Source: Flagellimonas marinaquae (GTDB lineage Bacteria; Bacteroidota; Bacteroidia; Flavobacteriales; Flavobacteriaceae). From it: a DNA stretch of 64,000 bases. Where the stretch lies: the NCBI RefSeq assembly GCF_023716465.1, contig NZ_CP092415.1, forward strand, positions 585,001 through 649,000, written 5' to 3'. A program made the translations under genes and the position numbers. The notes below the pieces were generated by a model that saw nothing but the letters and a program-made list of their open reading frames with translations, was not told the origin of the DNA and did not search any database. This document shows positions 54,386 to 63,570 of the stretch, in pieces. The stretch's first letter is position 1. Every line of letters begins with the position of its first letter.

Positions 54386-55063
54386 ATGTATAAGTATTAT
54401 TTTCTTTTTATTCTCTGCGCATCATTTCAGTCGATATCAGCCCAGTCTTTAGGATTGGGTGAATTTAGAAATATCCAAGCTATCAATGTACAAATGAGAA
54501 CCTTGGTCAAGGACGGCACAACATGTATTGAAGTGATCAAGGACCAGGACATGGATCAACCTAGCCAGCCAACGTTTGCGAAAATAGGCGATGTTTCATT
54601 TACCAACGGTAGGATTGAGCTCGAAGCCTATAGCTCCATTGTAGAGGGCGCTCCAGTAGAGGCCAGGGGATTCATAGGTATCGCTTTTCATATCAATGAG
54701 GACAATACACATTTTGAATGCATTTATATTAGACCCCGGAACGGACGGGATCTAAATCAATTGAGGCGTAATCATTCTACACAATATTTTGCTTATCCCA
54801 ATTATCCCTTCTCCAAATTGCGTAAAGAAAATCCCGGAAAATATGAATCCTATACGGACATGGAGCTGCACACCTGGATTCCTATCAGGATTGAAGTCCA
54901 TAATCGAACGGCTAGACTCTATCTTCATGGAAATGAACAACCATCATTGATAGTGAACGATTTAAAAAATACATTTCATAAGAAGGGGGCCATAGGGTTA
55001 TTTGTGGATAACGGCACCCGGGGTTATTTTAGAGACATTAGCGTGACCAATTTGGATAATTGA
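54386..55063 (+). CDS. exported concanavalin-like (LamG/DUF1080-like) protein
   Basis: A 225-residue exported protein with signal peptide (FILCASFQSISAQ). The mature part has a beta-sandwich pattern: FTNGRIELEAYSSI near 72, GFIGIAFHINEDNTHFECIYIRP near 93, WIPIRIEVHNRTARLYLHG near 170 and GAIGLFVDNGTRGYFRDI near 200. This is the pattern of DUF1080 or LamG-type sugar-binding or hydrolase domains. It may bind a carbohydrate or cell-wall polymer; no catalytic acid can be assigned. The start lies right behind the S41 terminator. Confidence 0.75.
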   Translation: MYKYYFLFILCASFQSISAQSLGLGEFRNIQAINVQMRTLVKDGTTCIEVIKDQDMDQPSQPTFAKIGDVSFTNGRIELEAYSSIVEGAPVEARGFIGIAFHINEDNTHFECIYIRPRNGRDLNQLRRNHSTQYFAYPNYPFSKLRKENPGKYESYTDMELHTWIPIRIEVHNRTARLYLHGNEQPSLIVNDLKNTFHKKGAIGLFVDNGTRGYFRDISVTNLDN

Positions 55064-55067
55064 AAGA

Positions 55068-55238
55068 GAAATACTAAAGATACTGGAAGAGCGAAAGGAC
55101 TTTTTTGAAACTAAAAATACTGTTACAAAATTGGGGTATGATAGAATGCTTCATGAATTCAAAGAATACAAAAAGTACTGTAATGAAATCCTCCTTAAGG
55201 TGAAGAATGTGGAGCCTATGATGGAAGGCCCTATTTAA
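55068..55238 (+). pseudogene. C-terminal remnant of mobilisation-type gene
   Basis: An open frame of about 57 codons with no start reads EILKILEERKDFFETKN, KLGYDRMLHEFKEYKKY and NEILLKVKNVEPMMEGPI before TAA. It overlaps the preceding gene by only a few bases and lies just upstream of the relaxase-like remnant, where BfmA/BtgA-type mobilisation proteins usually stand. It is too short for proof. Confidence 0.35.
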
Positions 55239-55296
55239 AAACCAATATGGGTATCGGGGATTTTGATAGTTTAAAACATCGATTAAACCAGCAACC

Positions 55297-56065
55297 ATGT
55301 ACCGCAACATCACAGCACAGAAAATGGGCAGTACCTACAACTCGAGAGCAGGAAACTATGTAGACCATCTTGTAAAGGAAAAAGAGAACAGATTGCCCGA
55401 CCAAAGAGAGGATTTCTTTGACTGAGAGAGCGTCGGCATATGTCCTCAAACAATCATCGAGGAAATAGATGCCAACACGACCAATTTAAGGCAGAGAACC
55501 TGAAATATCATGTCAAGACCGAGCACGAACATACCACTACGGGCTTTGATAGACAGGTTCAGGAGAATGCTCCCTACCGAGGGGAAGTAGCAAGACTCAG
55601 GAACGAGATACTTAAAGTGAACGGGGCAAATCCATCGGGAATGCCAAGGAGCTCAAAAAAGGATAGTAGAGTAAACAAGATTGGTCCCACATAAACATAA
55701 CGTGCAATTGGTGCTCGCCGGGATACATAAGGAGGAGTTGCCCATCATCGTCAGCAGAAGGGGCCCAACCAACAACCTCTATGATTTCACCAATGGCGAA
55801 GCACAGGGCATCGGAAGTGGAACTGAACAAAAAAACGGTCAAGGGAGGGTTTAATCGGGACAGTTTTTACCAAGCAGACGAAAAGACCTTTGACAGGACA
55901 ATGGGGTTCAAAAGGAACTATGTGGAATCCTACATTGGGAGAAAGGTCCATGCCAAGGAACCAGGGAAGTCCTTTGTCAAGGCAATGAGGTTGCACATCA
56001 AGAGAAAGGAGGCCCTTAAACCCCTTATGATTATGGGTGTCCAAGTGCCTTTTACCTGCCAATAA
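55297..56065 (+). pseudogene. degenerate relaxase (MobA/DUF5712-like mobilisation protein)
   Basis: The front, from ATG 55297, reads MYRNITAQKMGSTYNSRAG then YVDHLVKEKENRL, the usual start of Bacteroidota mobilisation relaxases, and stops at TGA 55423. Further blocks in other frames are IIEEIDANTTNLRQR (55435-55500), IIVSRR (about 55745), and SPMAKHRASEVELNKKTV (55787 on), GGFNRDSFYQADEKTF and RNYVESYIGRK, matching the C-terminal part of such relaxases. At least two in-frame stops and several frameshifts break the gene, so no functional relaxase can be made. It is a relic of an integrative or mobilisable element. Confidence 0.6.
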
Positions 56066-56243
56066 AGTTCAGGGGACGGCCACTACAATCAAGACCCATG
56101 CGCAAGGGTGGAGGGCAAGAACTAGGGCCTTATTGATCTATTTTCAATAAAATGTTTTTACGGGAAACCTGCATAGAAAGAACAAAACTTAATTTTTGAG
56201 ATTTCATATCAAATATGTTCACTATTACTTAACTTAGCTGCCC
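56066..56243. other. intergenic region, no gene seen
   Basis: Between the relaxase remnant and the small exported gene. It contains ATATCAAAT at 56206-56214, a motif also seen upstream of the second SusC gene and behind the S41 gene. Confidence 0.4.
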
Positions 56244-56543
56244 ATGACCAAAAATAAGTTCAATACTTATATAGCATATTTATTCATAGCTGCTTACCTC
56301 TCTTTAAAAGTGGTAAGTTTTCATGTTTTTGTTCATGAAGATGATAACGTTTTGGAGTGTCAAGTTTGTGAATTTATAGCGGTTGCTAACTCGGCGCCGC
56401 AAATTAATGGTACTTCAGAATACAATGTACAAACATACTTTACACATTCAACTTTTGTAGTAGAGAAGAATTATGATTTTGTTTCAAAAAAATCACTGAA
56501 AAAAGAGAAACTGTTCTCTAGACCTCCTCCTCATTTTTTATAG
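56244..56543 (+). CDS. small exported His/Cys-containing protein
   Basis: A 99-residue protein with an N-terminal signal or anchor segment (NTYIAYLFIAAYLSLKVV, about 7-24) followed by HVFVHEDDNVLECQVCEF: two histidines and a CxxC pair, a plausible metal site. The remainder is polar and basic (KKSLKKEKLFSRPPPHF). Small proteins with this layout stand ahead of TonB receptors in Bacteroidota metal-uptake clusters and recall DUF2946-type proteins. Function unknown; role in the following operon inferred from position. Confidence 0.6.
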   Translation: MTKNKFNTYIAYLFIAAYLSLKVVSFHVFVHEDDNVLECQVCEFIAVANSAPQINGTSEYNVQTYFTHSTFVVEKNYDFVSKKSLKKEKLFSRPPPHFL

Positions 56544-56821
56544 TTTACACTTCTACATTTTCGAAGAAATAAATCAATCATTAGTGTTTACATGTCTTAT
56601 GATATAAGGCGGCAGGTACACCCATTCATGTAAATACTTTCAAATCATAAAAAAATATTCTCTCCTCTTATAAGGAGCAGCATAGTAGATAGCGCTTTTG
56701 AAATCTCATTGGTCTTACGGTTGTACCCAGAGAACAACGGGTATGGCATATATGTTCAAAGTCTTTTGAGGATAACATCAAAAAATAGAGATATATCTAC
56801 CAATAAACAACCAAACTATAA
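56544..56821 (+). other. 278-base leader of the receptor operon
   Basis: No gene is seen. Around 56682-56700 a CTCTTATAAGGAG-type palindrome (TCCTCTTATAAGGAGCA) is visible and could be an operator; no standard TAnnTTTG box was found. Confidence 0.35.
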
Positions 56822-59305
56822 ATGAAAAAATCTATAATACTCCTATTAATACTTTTTAGTAATAATTACTTATTTGCCCAGGACACAGGAAAAATCACTG
56901 GAAAAGTTACCGATCAAAACTCTCACCCTATATATCTGGCAAACTTGTCGATTGATAATCAAACAGGTACTGTTACCGATGAAGACGGAACCTATAGCCT
57001 TAACTCATTAGAGCCCGGGGAGTACGTAATTACTGTTAGTATGTTGGGATATAAAACCTTACGTCAAAAGATAACGGTTTCAGCTGGAGAAACAAGTACG
57101 GCCAATTTTGTCTTTGAAGAATCACTTAACCTACTGGATGACATTGTGGTTTTGGGCCAGCGTAAAAAAATAGTGTCAGCAACCCGTTCCAATATGGAAT
57201 TGATTGATATACCAATGGCAGTCCAGGTGGTTGATCGGCACGTGCTTAAACAACAGCAAATAATTAATTTAAGAGAAGTTTTTAGAAACGTAAGCGGCAT
57301 ACAAAATACCGCAGCTTGGGGAAACGGTTCTCGTAGGCTGGAAATTTCAGCCAGAGGATTTTTACTCAATGATGCCAACTACCGTAGAAATGGATTACTT
57401 ATTTCCAATGAAGGAAATCATTTTTCCGATCATATAGAAGAAGTACAGATATTAAAAGGTCCAGCCTCGGTATTGTATGGCGATGTTTCCCCAGGGGGCG
57501 TAGTAAATTTTGTGACCAAAAAACCAAAGGATTTTGATTTTGTTCAAGTAAAGTACACAACTGGCTCATGGGGCTTGGTAAGGCCTTCTTTGGACTTTAA
57601 CAAAGTGCTCAATGCAAGTGGTTCTTTGGCTATGCGTGTGAATGCAACCTATGAAAAGGCCGATAGTTATCGTGACCATGTCAGTAATGAGTATATTATG
57701 TTGGCACCTTCATTTTCTTATAAGCCAAACAATAATTTCTCGTGGACTGTCGAAGGCTTGCTTAGGGACGATAGTAGCGTGGAAGATTCAGGTATTTTTG
57801 TGCCAAGTGTTACGCTGGAAGAAGCTAGAAGCGTGCCGTACAATAGGTTCTATGGCAATCCAGCTAGTAGAAATGAATTCACGGAAACAAGCTTGGTATC
57901 AACGCTTCAATATAAGTTGACCCCTAATTTACAGTTACGGCTTACCAATCAGTACCAATCTGTACCTAGATTGAATAGAGGTCTTTGGCAGAATTGGGTT
58001 TATAGCCCTGGAGATGTCGTTCCCCTTAGCTCTTTTGGAATAGATTCGACCGACCCTGAAAATCATCCTTCTTTAGCCAGATTGGATGTAGAAGTAGTGA
58101 ATGGAGGGCAGGATCTTTTGCTAAATGAGCACGTTATCGAATTTGGAAATTCGGCAACTTTTAATGATTTGGTAAACTTTGCCAACTTGTTGGAAGTTAA
58201 TTATGAGTTTAATACAGGATTGGTAAAACATAACGCGTTTGCAGGTTTTGATTACACTTTCTCTACCGATAGAATTACCTACCAAAGATTTCCAAATGCT
58301 ATAGGGTCTTTTGATAATCCGGACCCGACAATCATTAATAATCTATTTGAGTTGAACACAGACCCAAACCCTTATAAAGATACGCTATCACGTACAGGGT
58401 TTAACCTTCAAAATCAAATAATGCTCATGGACGATAGATTACATGTACTGATGGGATTACGATTCAACTGGTACAAAAGAGATAGGAATTACGACAGTGA
58501 ATCGGAAAGACCGGCAGATTATAAAAACGAGGTCGATAAACCAGTCATCCCAAGACTTGGACTGTTATACAAATTAAAGCCAAACGTTTCTTTATATGCT
58601 TCTTATGCAGAAAGTTTTGAGGTAAATGGGAGGCATCGATACAAACCGGAAGAGTTTTTGGATCCAACCCTAGGAAAACAATTTGAAGGAGGTGTTAAAG
58701 CCAATTTCTTTAATGAAAGGTTAGGGGTTACTTTGGCTGCCTTTGAATTAAGAAAAGAAAATCAACCCAGCTTTATTCTTACTGAACTGGCCGATGAAAG
58801 TGGACTCTCATATGATCCTTCCGAGGTGTCTATAGATGGCCATATCTTATACATATCCAAAGCACAAAGAAGCCGAGGAATAGAATTGGATTTTAGTGGT
58901 AGGATTACTGATGAATTAAGCGTTCAAGGAAACTACACGTATTTACAAACCGAGATTTTGGATGACATCGTTTTTGAAGAGGGTAACGAACTGGAAAATG
59001 CACCCAACCATAGTATCGGTTTATGGTCAAACTATGCTTTTACCAATAAACTTAAAGGATTGTCCTTAGGATATGGTATTTTTCATCAAGCGCAATATTT
59101 TGGGGATAAAGCAAACTCCGATGCACAGCTACATCCCGCAAACACAAAAATGTCTTTGGCTCTAGGGTACGAAACCAAAAAAATTCAACTACGTATGAAT
59201 ATTGAAAATTTAACCGATGAGCGCACCTATTTTAATTCATTTGGATACTACTGGTTACCACAACCTCCAAGAAGAGTCTTGTTTACGGTAGGGTATAATT
59301 TTTAG
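56822..59305 (+). CDS. TonB-dependent siderophore-type receptor
   Basis: An 827-residue outer-membrane receptor: signal peptide (1-20), carboxypeptidase-regulatory domain (GKITGKVTDQNSHPIYLANL, EDGTYSLNSLEPGEYVI, about 23-105), plug with IPMAVQVVDRHVLKQQQIINL near 135, HIEEVQILKGPASVLYGDVSPGGVVNFVTKKP near 205, and a barrel ending with a terminal phenylalanine (LFTVGYNF). The plug pattern is that of siderophore receptors. It heads an operon with a racemase-fold protein, a hydrolase and an ABC transporter; that combination is unusual for a siderophore locus. Confidence 0.93.
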   Translation: MKKSIILLLILFSNNYLFAQDTGKITGKVTDQNSHPIYLANLSIDNQTGTVTDEDGTYSLNSLEPGEYVITVSMLGYKTLRQKITVSAGETSTANFVFEESLNLLDDIVVLGQRKKIVSATRSNMELIDIPMAVQVVDRHVLKQQQIINLREVFRNVSGIQNTAAWGNGSRRLEISARGFLLNDANYRRNGLLISNEGNHFSDHIEEVQILKGPASVLYGDVSPGGVVNFVTKKPKDFDFVQVKYTTGSWGLVRPSLDFNKVLNASGSLAMRVNATYEKADSYRDHVSNEYIMLAPSFSYKPNNNFSWTVEGLLRDDSSVEDSGIFVPSVTLEEARSVPYNRFYGNPASRNEFTETSLVSTLQYKLTPNLQLRLTNQYQSVPRLNRGLWQNWVYSPGDVVPLSSFGIDSTDPENHPSLARLDVEVVNGGQDLLLNEHVIEFGNSATFNDLVNFANLLEVNYEFNTGLVKHNAFAGFDYTFSTDRITYQRFPNAIGSFDNPDPTIINNLFELNTDPNPYKDTLSRTGFNLQNQIMLMDDRLHVLMGLRFNWYKRDRNYDSESERPADYKNEVDKPVIPRLGLLYKLKPNVSLYASYAESFEVNGRHRYKPEEFLDPTLGKQFEGGVKANFFNERLGVTLAAFELRKENQPSFILTELADESGLSYDPSEVSIDGHILYISKAQRSRGIELDFSGRITDELSVQGNYTYLQTEILDDIVFEEGNELENAPNHSIGLWSNYAFTNKLKGLSLGYGIFHQAQYFGDKANSDAQLHPANTKMSLALGYETKKIQLRMNIENLTDERTYFNSFGYYWLPQPPRRVLFTVGYNF

Positions 59306-59318
59306 AAATAACAAAGTA

Positions 59319-60548
59319 ATGCTTATAGATACAAGTAGAAGAAAATTCATGGAATATGCAGCTATAACAGCTAGTGTAGTCGCGTTACCTTCCTCATTGT
59401 GGGGATCGACCGCTAGGAGTAAATTTGATTTACCCAAAGAGAATAGTGCTGATTTCTGGTTGGAGCTATCAAGAAAGGCCTACCATAAAAACGCTGAAAT
59501 AATTAGCACAATGGCCAACCAAAAACCTGTTTTGGCTGTCATCAAAAACAATGCTTATGGTCTTGGGGATGTTGAAGTGGCCAAAATATTGGACACTAGT
59601 GTCCATATAGAAGGCTTTGCATTGGTTAAAGCCGATAGAGCTTTGGCTTTAAGAAAAGCTGGAATCAAAAAAAACATACTGCTTATGGGTGATTTTGATG
59701 AAAGCTTAGGTCAAGACCTAGTTGAAAATGACATTGTTCTGAGTATTTTTTCCGCACATGCCTTACAAAAAATCAAAAGCTTATCCAATAACTCAAAAAA
59801 GCAAATAAGTACAGCCCTTTATATTGATACTGGCTTAGGGAGAATGGGAATTCCTTTCAACCAAGCCTTTGAGTTGGCAACCGCTGCGTCTGGTAGTTTA
59901 GGCTTAAATATTAAGTATACTTTTTCTACTTTGACCACACCAAAGGACTTTGCCAAAGAGCAGATCAGAATTTTTAATGACTTAATTCAAGAGTTGTCAA
60001 GAGAAGGTGTCAATGTGGGAAAAACACATTTGGCACCTTCTTTTTCGCTGATAGACTTACCTAGTTCACATCAAGATATGGTACGACCAGGTATTTTAAT
60101 TCATGGTTCATACCCATTGGCCAATATGGATGCGTCAAAAAAATGGCCACTAATGCCTACGTATCGTTTAAAGTCACGTGTAATGCGTCTTGAAAAACTA
60201 TCTGCTGGAGATACCATTGGTTTTTCAAGGTTTTATAAAGTAACTAAAGACGAATGGATTGCCACACTGCCCATTGGCTGGGGAGACGGCTACGATAGTG
60301 GCGCTGAAAACGGCGCTAAAGTACTTCTAAATGGAGCCTTATATCCTGTTATCAATGTAAATGCCAATCATACAAATATCTCATTGGGTGCCAATACTAT
60401 GGTAAAGGTTGGCGATATAGCAACATTGATAGGTCCGGAAAAACCGGAGATCACACCTGAAGGGTTTGGTAAATTGGTCAAAAGGCATAATTACCTTCAA
60501 ATCAATTATAAAGAGTCTATCCCAAAATTAATTTTCGATGTCTTTTAG
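59319..60548 (+). CDS. Tat-exported alanine racemase-like protein lacking the catalytic tyrosine
   Basis: A 409-residue PLP fold-type III protein. It begins with a twin-arginine signal (SRRKFM at 6-11, then AAITASVVALPSS), so it should be exported folded. PLP lysine K76 lies in LAVIKNNAYGLG; DTGLGRMG near 170 and MVRPGIL near 255 match the PLP and substrate contacts. The catalytic tyrosine of alanine racemase (VSYG... in GxxY region) is F302 in TIGFSRFYK, PIGY reads PIGW, and the CMD substrate motif reads NAN. Racemisation of alanine is therefore unlikely; a related PLP reaction or binding role is possible. It overlaps the next gene by 11 bases. Confidence 0.85.
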   Translation: MLIDTSRRKFMEYAAITASVVALPSSLWGSTARSKFDLPKENSADFWLELSRKAYHKNAEIISTMANQKPVLAVIKNNAYGLGDVEVAKILDTSVHIEGFALVKADRALALRKAGIKKNILLMGDFDESLGQDLVENDIVLSIFSAHALQKIKSLSNNSKKQISTALYIDTGLGRMGIPFNQAFELATAASGSLGLNIKYTFSTLTTPKDFAKEQIRIFNDLIQELSREGVNVGKTHLAPSFSLIDLPSSHQDMVRPGILIHGSYPLANMDASKKWPLMPTYRLKSRVMRLEKLSAGDTIGFSRFYKVTKDEWIATLPIGWGDGYDSGAENGAKVLLNGALYPVINVNANHTNISLGANTMVKVGDIATLIGPEKPEITPEGFGKLVKRHNYLQINYKESIPKLIFDVF

Positions 60549-61398
60549 AAATTTACGGTTTTACATATTATTATTTTTTTCTTTGGGCGCTAATGCTCAG
60601 CGTGAAAATTACCTTAAGCTTCCCGACCAAAAAGTAACGCTTTATTACGAGGATGAAGGCTCAGGAAATCCAATCATTTTTATTCCTGGCTGGACGATGA
60701 CCACGCGTTTTTTTTCCAAACAAAAGGAATATTTCTCCAAACAGTACCGATTTATAACTTTTGACCCAAGGGGTCAAGGGGAATCTCAAAAAACATCAGT
60801 TGGGAATTCCTATGATGTACATGCACAAGACCTTGCGGAATTTATAAAACTATTAAAGCTAAAAAATGTGGTATTGGTCGGATGGTCCAGTGGCTGTATT
60901 ACCATGTTCGAGTATCTAAAGCAATTTGGAACAGGGAATATTAAACAAGTCTTTTTTATAGATGAAACCCCTAAATGGGTAGGCGACATGGATTTCGAAT
61001 GGGTATACGGAAACTTTGATGACTACCGTTCAAGTCTATTGGGATTAACCCGCTCAAGAACCAGGGATGCCGCTGGCACAGTGAACTGGATGTTACAAAA
61101 CCCCGTGAGTGATAATGATAAAAAATGGATGGTAAACGATATGTTGAAAACACCAAACCATGTTGCATTGAGCTTATATATTGATGGTTTAGCGGCGGAT
61201 TATATAGATGTGGTCAAAAACACTGAAACTCCATCTAGATCAGCTTTCTTTTTAAGGGATTCATGGTATGGAAAAGCAAGTTTATGGTTAAACAAGGAAG
61301 CACCGTTTTTTAATACTGTTGCTATAACGAGCCATGCAATGTTTTGGGAGAAACCAAAAGAATTCAACGACCTATTAATGGGTTACTTAAAGGATTAG
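60538..61398 (+). CDS. exported alpha/beta hydrolase
   Basis: A 286-residue protein with signal peptide (FYILLFFSLGANAQ). Residues 40-60 carry EDEGSGNPIIFIPGWTMTTR, then FDPRGQGES near 81, and the nucleophile serine in GWSSGCITMF near 120; the histidine is in ITSHAMFWEKP near 264. The catalytic acid cannot be fixed. Such enzymes are esterases, lipases or haloalkane-dehalogenase relatives. It is coupled to the racemase-like gene by an 11-base overlap (ATG at 60538 inside the upstream frame), so both are part of one transcript. Confidence 0.88.
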   Translation: MSFRNLRFYILLFFSLGANAQRENYLKLPDQKVTLYYEDEGSGNPIIFIPGWTMTTRFFSKQKEYFSKQYRFITFDPRGQGESQKTSVGNSYDVHAQDLAEFIKLLKLKNVVLVGWSSGCITMFEYLKQFGTGNIKQVFFIDETPKWVGDMDFEWVYGNFDDYRSSLLGLTRSRTRDAAGTVNWMLQNPVSDNDKKWMVNDMLKTPNHVALSLYIDGLAADYIDVVKNTETPSRSAFFLRDSWYGKASLWLNKEAPFFNTVAITSHAMFWEKPKEFNDLLMGYLKD

Positions 61399-61442
61399 AG
61401 ATAGCTCGTCCATCGTAACTTAGTAACAATAATTAAACCACT

Positions 61443-62144
61443 ATGATGCTACAAGCAAAAAACCTAACCAAAAAATATGGGGAGCATACAGCTCTTGATC
61501 AACTTAACCTTACCGTAAATACTGGGGACATTTATTGTCTTTTAGGAGCGAACGGAGCTGGGAAGTCCACTACAATCAACCTCTTTCTGGATTTTGTAAA
61601 GCCCACTTCGGGTTATGCATTAATTGAAGGTGTAGAAGTCGCAAAGCATCCCGTAAAAACAAAAGAGAAGATTGCTTACATTCCTGAAAACCTGAACCTT
61701 TACGCCGAATTGTCGGGACTGGAAAACCTACAGTATTTTGTTGGCATATCAGGAAAAAAATACGAAAAAGACGAACTCATTATGTTTCTGAATGAAGTTG
61801 GCCTTCAGGAGAGTGCCCACATGCAAAGAATCAAAGGTTACTCAAAAGGAATGCGTCAAAAAGTAGGAATAGCCATAGCACTGGCCAAAAAAGCGAAGGT
61901 ACTTTTGCTTGACGAGCCTACATCGGGTTTAGACCCGAAGGCTAGCAATGAATTTTCAGAATTGCTACTAAAGTTAAAAAAACAGGGTACAGCAACCCTT
62001 ATGGCCACACACGATTTGTTTAGGGCCAAAGAAACAGGTACCAAAATAGGTATCATGAAATCCGGTAGTCTGGTTGACGAACTCTCTTCAACAGATATTA
62101 ACCACACCAATCTTGAAAAGCTCTATCTGGCCCACATGAATTAA
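61443..62144 (+). CDS. ABC transporter ATP-binding protein
   Basis: A 233-residue ATPase: Walker A GANGAGKST near 39, Q-loop region, signature YSKGMRQKVGIAIAL near 138, Walker B VLLLDEPTSGLDP near 156, and H-loop in MATHDLFRAKE near 187. Size and the sparse C-terminus fit ABC-2 exporters of the NosF or GldA kind. It stands directly upstream of two DUF3526-type membrane genes. A second Met (61446) is an alternative start. Confidence 0.95.
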   Translation: MMLQAKNLTKKYGEHTALDQLNLTVNTGDIYCLLGANGAGKSTTINLFLDFVKPTSGYALIEGVEVAKHPVKTKEKIAYIPENLNLYAELSGLENLQYFVGISGKKYEKDELIMFLNEVGLQESAHMQRIKGYSKGMRQKVGIAIALAKKAKVLLLDEPTSGLDPKASNEFSELLLKLKKQGTATLMATHDLFRAKETGTKIGIMKSGSLVDELSSTDINHTNLEKLYLAHMN

Positions 62145-62157
62145 AGCTACCACAATT

Positions 62158-63564
62158 ATGATTTTAATACTTGTAAAAAAAGAAATAAAGCAACTCCTTA
62201 GAACCGGGCAGTATAGGGTAGCTGGCTTTATTGTGCTCATTTTAACAATAATGGCCTTCTTGGTCAGTACTGGTTATTACAAAACCGTTCAGGAACAGCA
62301 CAATATCGCGAAAAGTAACGAACGTCATGTTTGGGAGCATCAAGCCGATAAAAACCCTCACAGTGCAGCTCATTACGGAACCTATGCATTTAAACCCAAG
62401 TATCCCCTTTCGTTGATAGATCAAGGCGTTGACAAGTATGTAGGAATCTCCATTTTTTTGGAGGCCCACAAAAGAAATGAGGCCCAATATGCTGCGGCGA
62501 CGGATAAAACCGGGTTAGCCAGGTTTGGTGAACTAACACCGGATTTTATACTGCTTTTCATTATGCCATTACTGCTCATACTTCTAGGGCATGATATTTT
62601 TACAAAAGAAAAAGAACGCGGTACATTAAGGCTTATTAAAAGTCAAGGAATTAACCCTCGTTTACTTGTCATAGGAAAATGGCTCGGTGTTTTTACCCCT
62701 ATTGCTTCACTTACATTGGTGGTCTTTACGATTGCTGGAATTTTACTTGGCTCACTTAGTGATTTTGGTAGCTTTAGCATATTGCACCTATTGTGTATGC
62801 TACTCATATATTTAATCTACTACGCTGTTTTCACGAGTATTTCCCTTATCGCTTCCTCGCTCTCCAAAAACTCGGGGATTTCATTGGTAAGCCTTTTAGT
62901 TTTTTGGATTTTGAGCAGTTTGGCCATCCCAAAGGCAGCCACTAACTTGGCAGAGTTAAAGTATCCTTATCCAACCAAACAATCTTTTGACGAAGCAATC
63001 GTACTGGATAAATCAAAAGGTCTGGATGGTCATAACCCTTGGAGTGAAGCTGCTAAAATATTAGAACAAGAAACTTTACGGAAATACAATGTAAAAAGTC
63101 TTGAAGAATTACCTTTTAATTATGATGGATTTCGGATGCAGAAGGGAGAGGAACATGAAGCTCAAATCTACTATAGGCATTATAACGAATTAAAGAAAGT
63201 ATACGGCACACATAATGAGGTTTACAACTCGTTCACCTTTTTTTCCCCTTTTCTCCCGACTCGTTTTTTGTCCATGTCATTGGCCCGGACCGATTACAAC
63301 TCACACTGGGATTTTTCGGATGCGGCCGAGAAGTATAGAATGCTGCTACAAGACAAGCTAAACAGTAATTTTGCAGCGAATTCCAAATATGGTGATTGGG
63401 CATACAAGGCCGACCGATCGTTATGGAAGGAAATGCCGGAGTTTGTGTATAGTCCTCCTGCTTTATCCGAAATTTTATATCAAAATAAAATGAGTATGGT
63501 TGCCCTATTTACTTGGTTAATGGTCTCTTTTTGTGCACTTTTCTTTTTCACTAAACCTATTTGA
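62158..63564 (+). CDS. ABC-2 type permease, DUF3526-like
   Basis: A 468-residue inner-membrane protein. One N-terminal helix (about 20-40) is followed by a large periplasmic domain with KNPHSAAHYGTYAFKPKYPLS near 66, then six helices (about 130-265), a second large extracytoplasmic segment (about 285-430) and a final helix. This plan is that of DUF3526 ABC permeases. It should form the membrane part of the exporter with the adjacent ATPase and the following gene. Function in the operon may be export or membrane remodelling. Confidence 0.88.
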   Translation: MILILVKKEIKQLLRTGQYRVAGFIVLILTIMAFLVSTGYYKTVQEQHNIAKSNERHVWEHQADKNPHSAAHYGTYAFKPKYPLSLIDQGVDKYVGISIFLEAHKRNEAQYAAATDKTGLARFGELTPDFILLFIMPLLLILLGHDIFTKEKERGTLRLIKSQGINPRLLVIGKWLGVFTPIASLTLVVFTIAGILLGSLSDFGSFSILHLLCMLLIYLIYYAVFTSISLIASSLSKNSGISLVSLLVFWILSSLAIPKAATNLAELKYPYPTKQSFDEAIVLDKSKGLDGHNPWSEAAKILEQETLRKYNVKSLEELPFNYDGFRMQKGEEHEAQIYYRHYNELKKVYGTHNEVYNSFTFFSPFLPTRFLSMSLARTDYNSHWDFSDAAEKYRMLLQDKLNSNFAANSKYGDWAYKADRSLWKEMPEFVYSPPALSEILYQNKMSMVALFTWLMVSFCALFFFTKPI

Positions 63565-63570
63565 ATCCTT

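Noticed and set aside
55231..55449. A 72-codon minus-strand frame in the relaxase region
   Set aside because: It is opposite the relaxase-like front, which has recognisable relaxase text on the plus strand.
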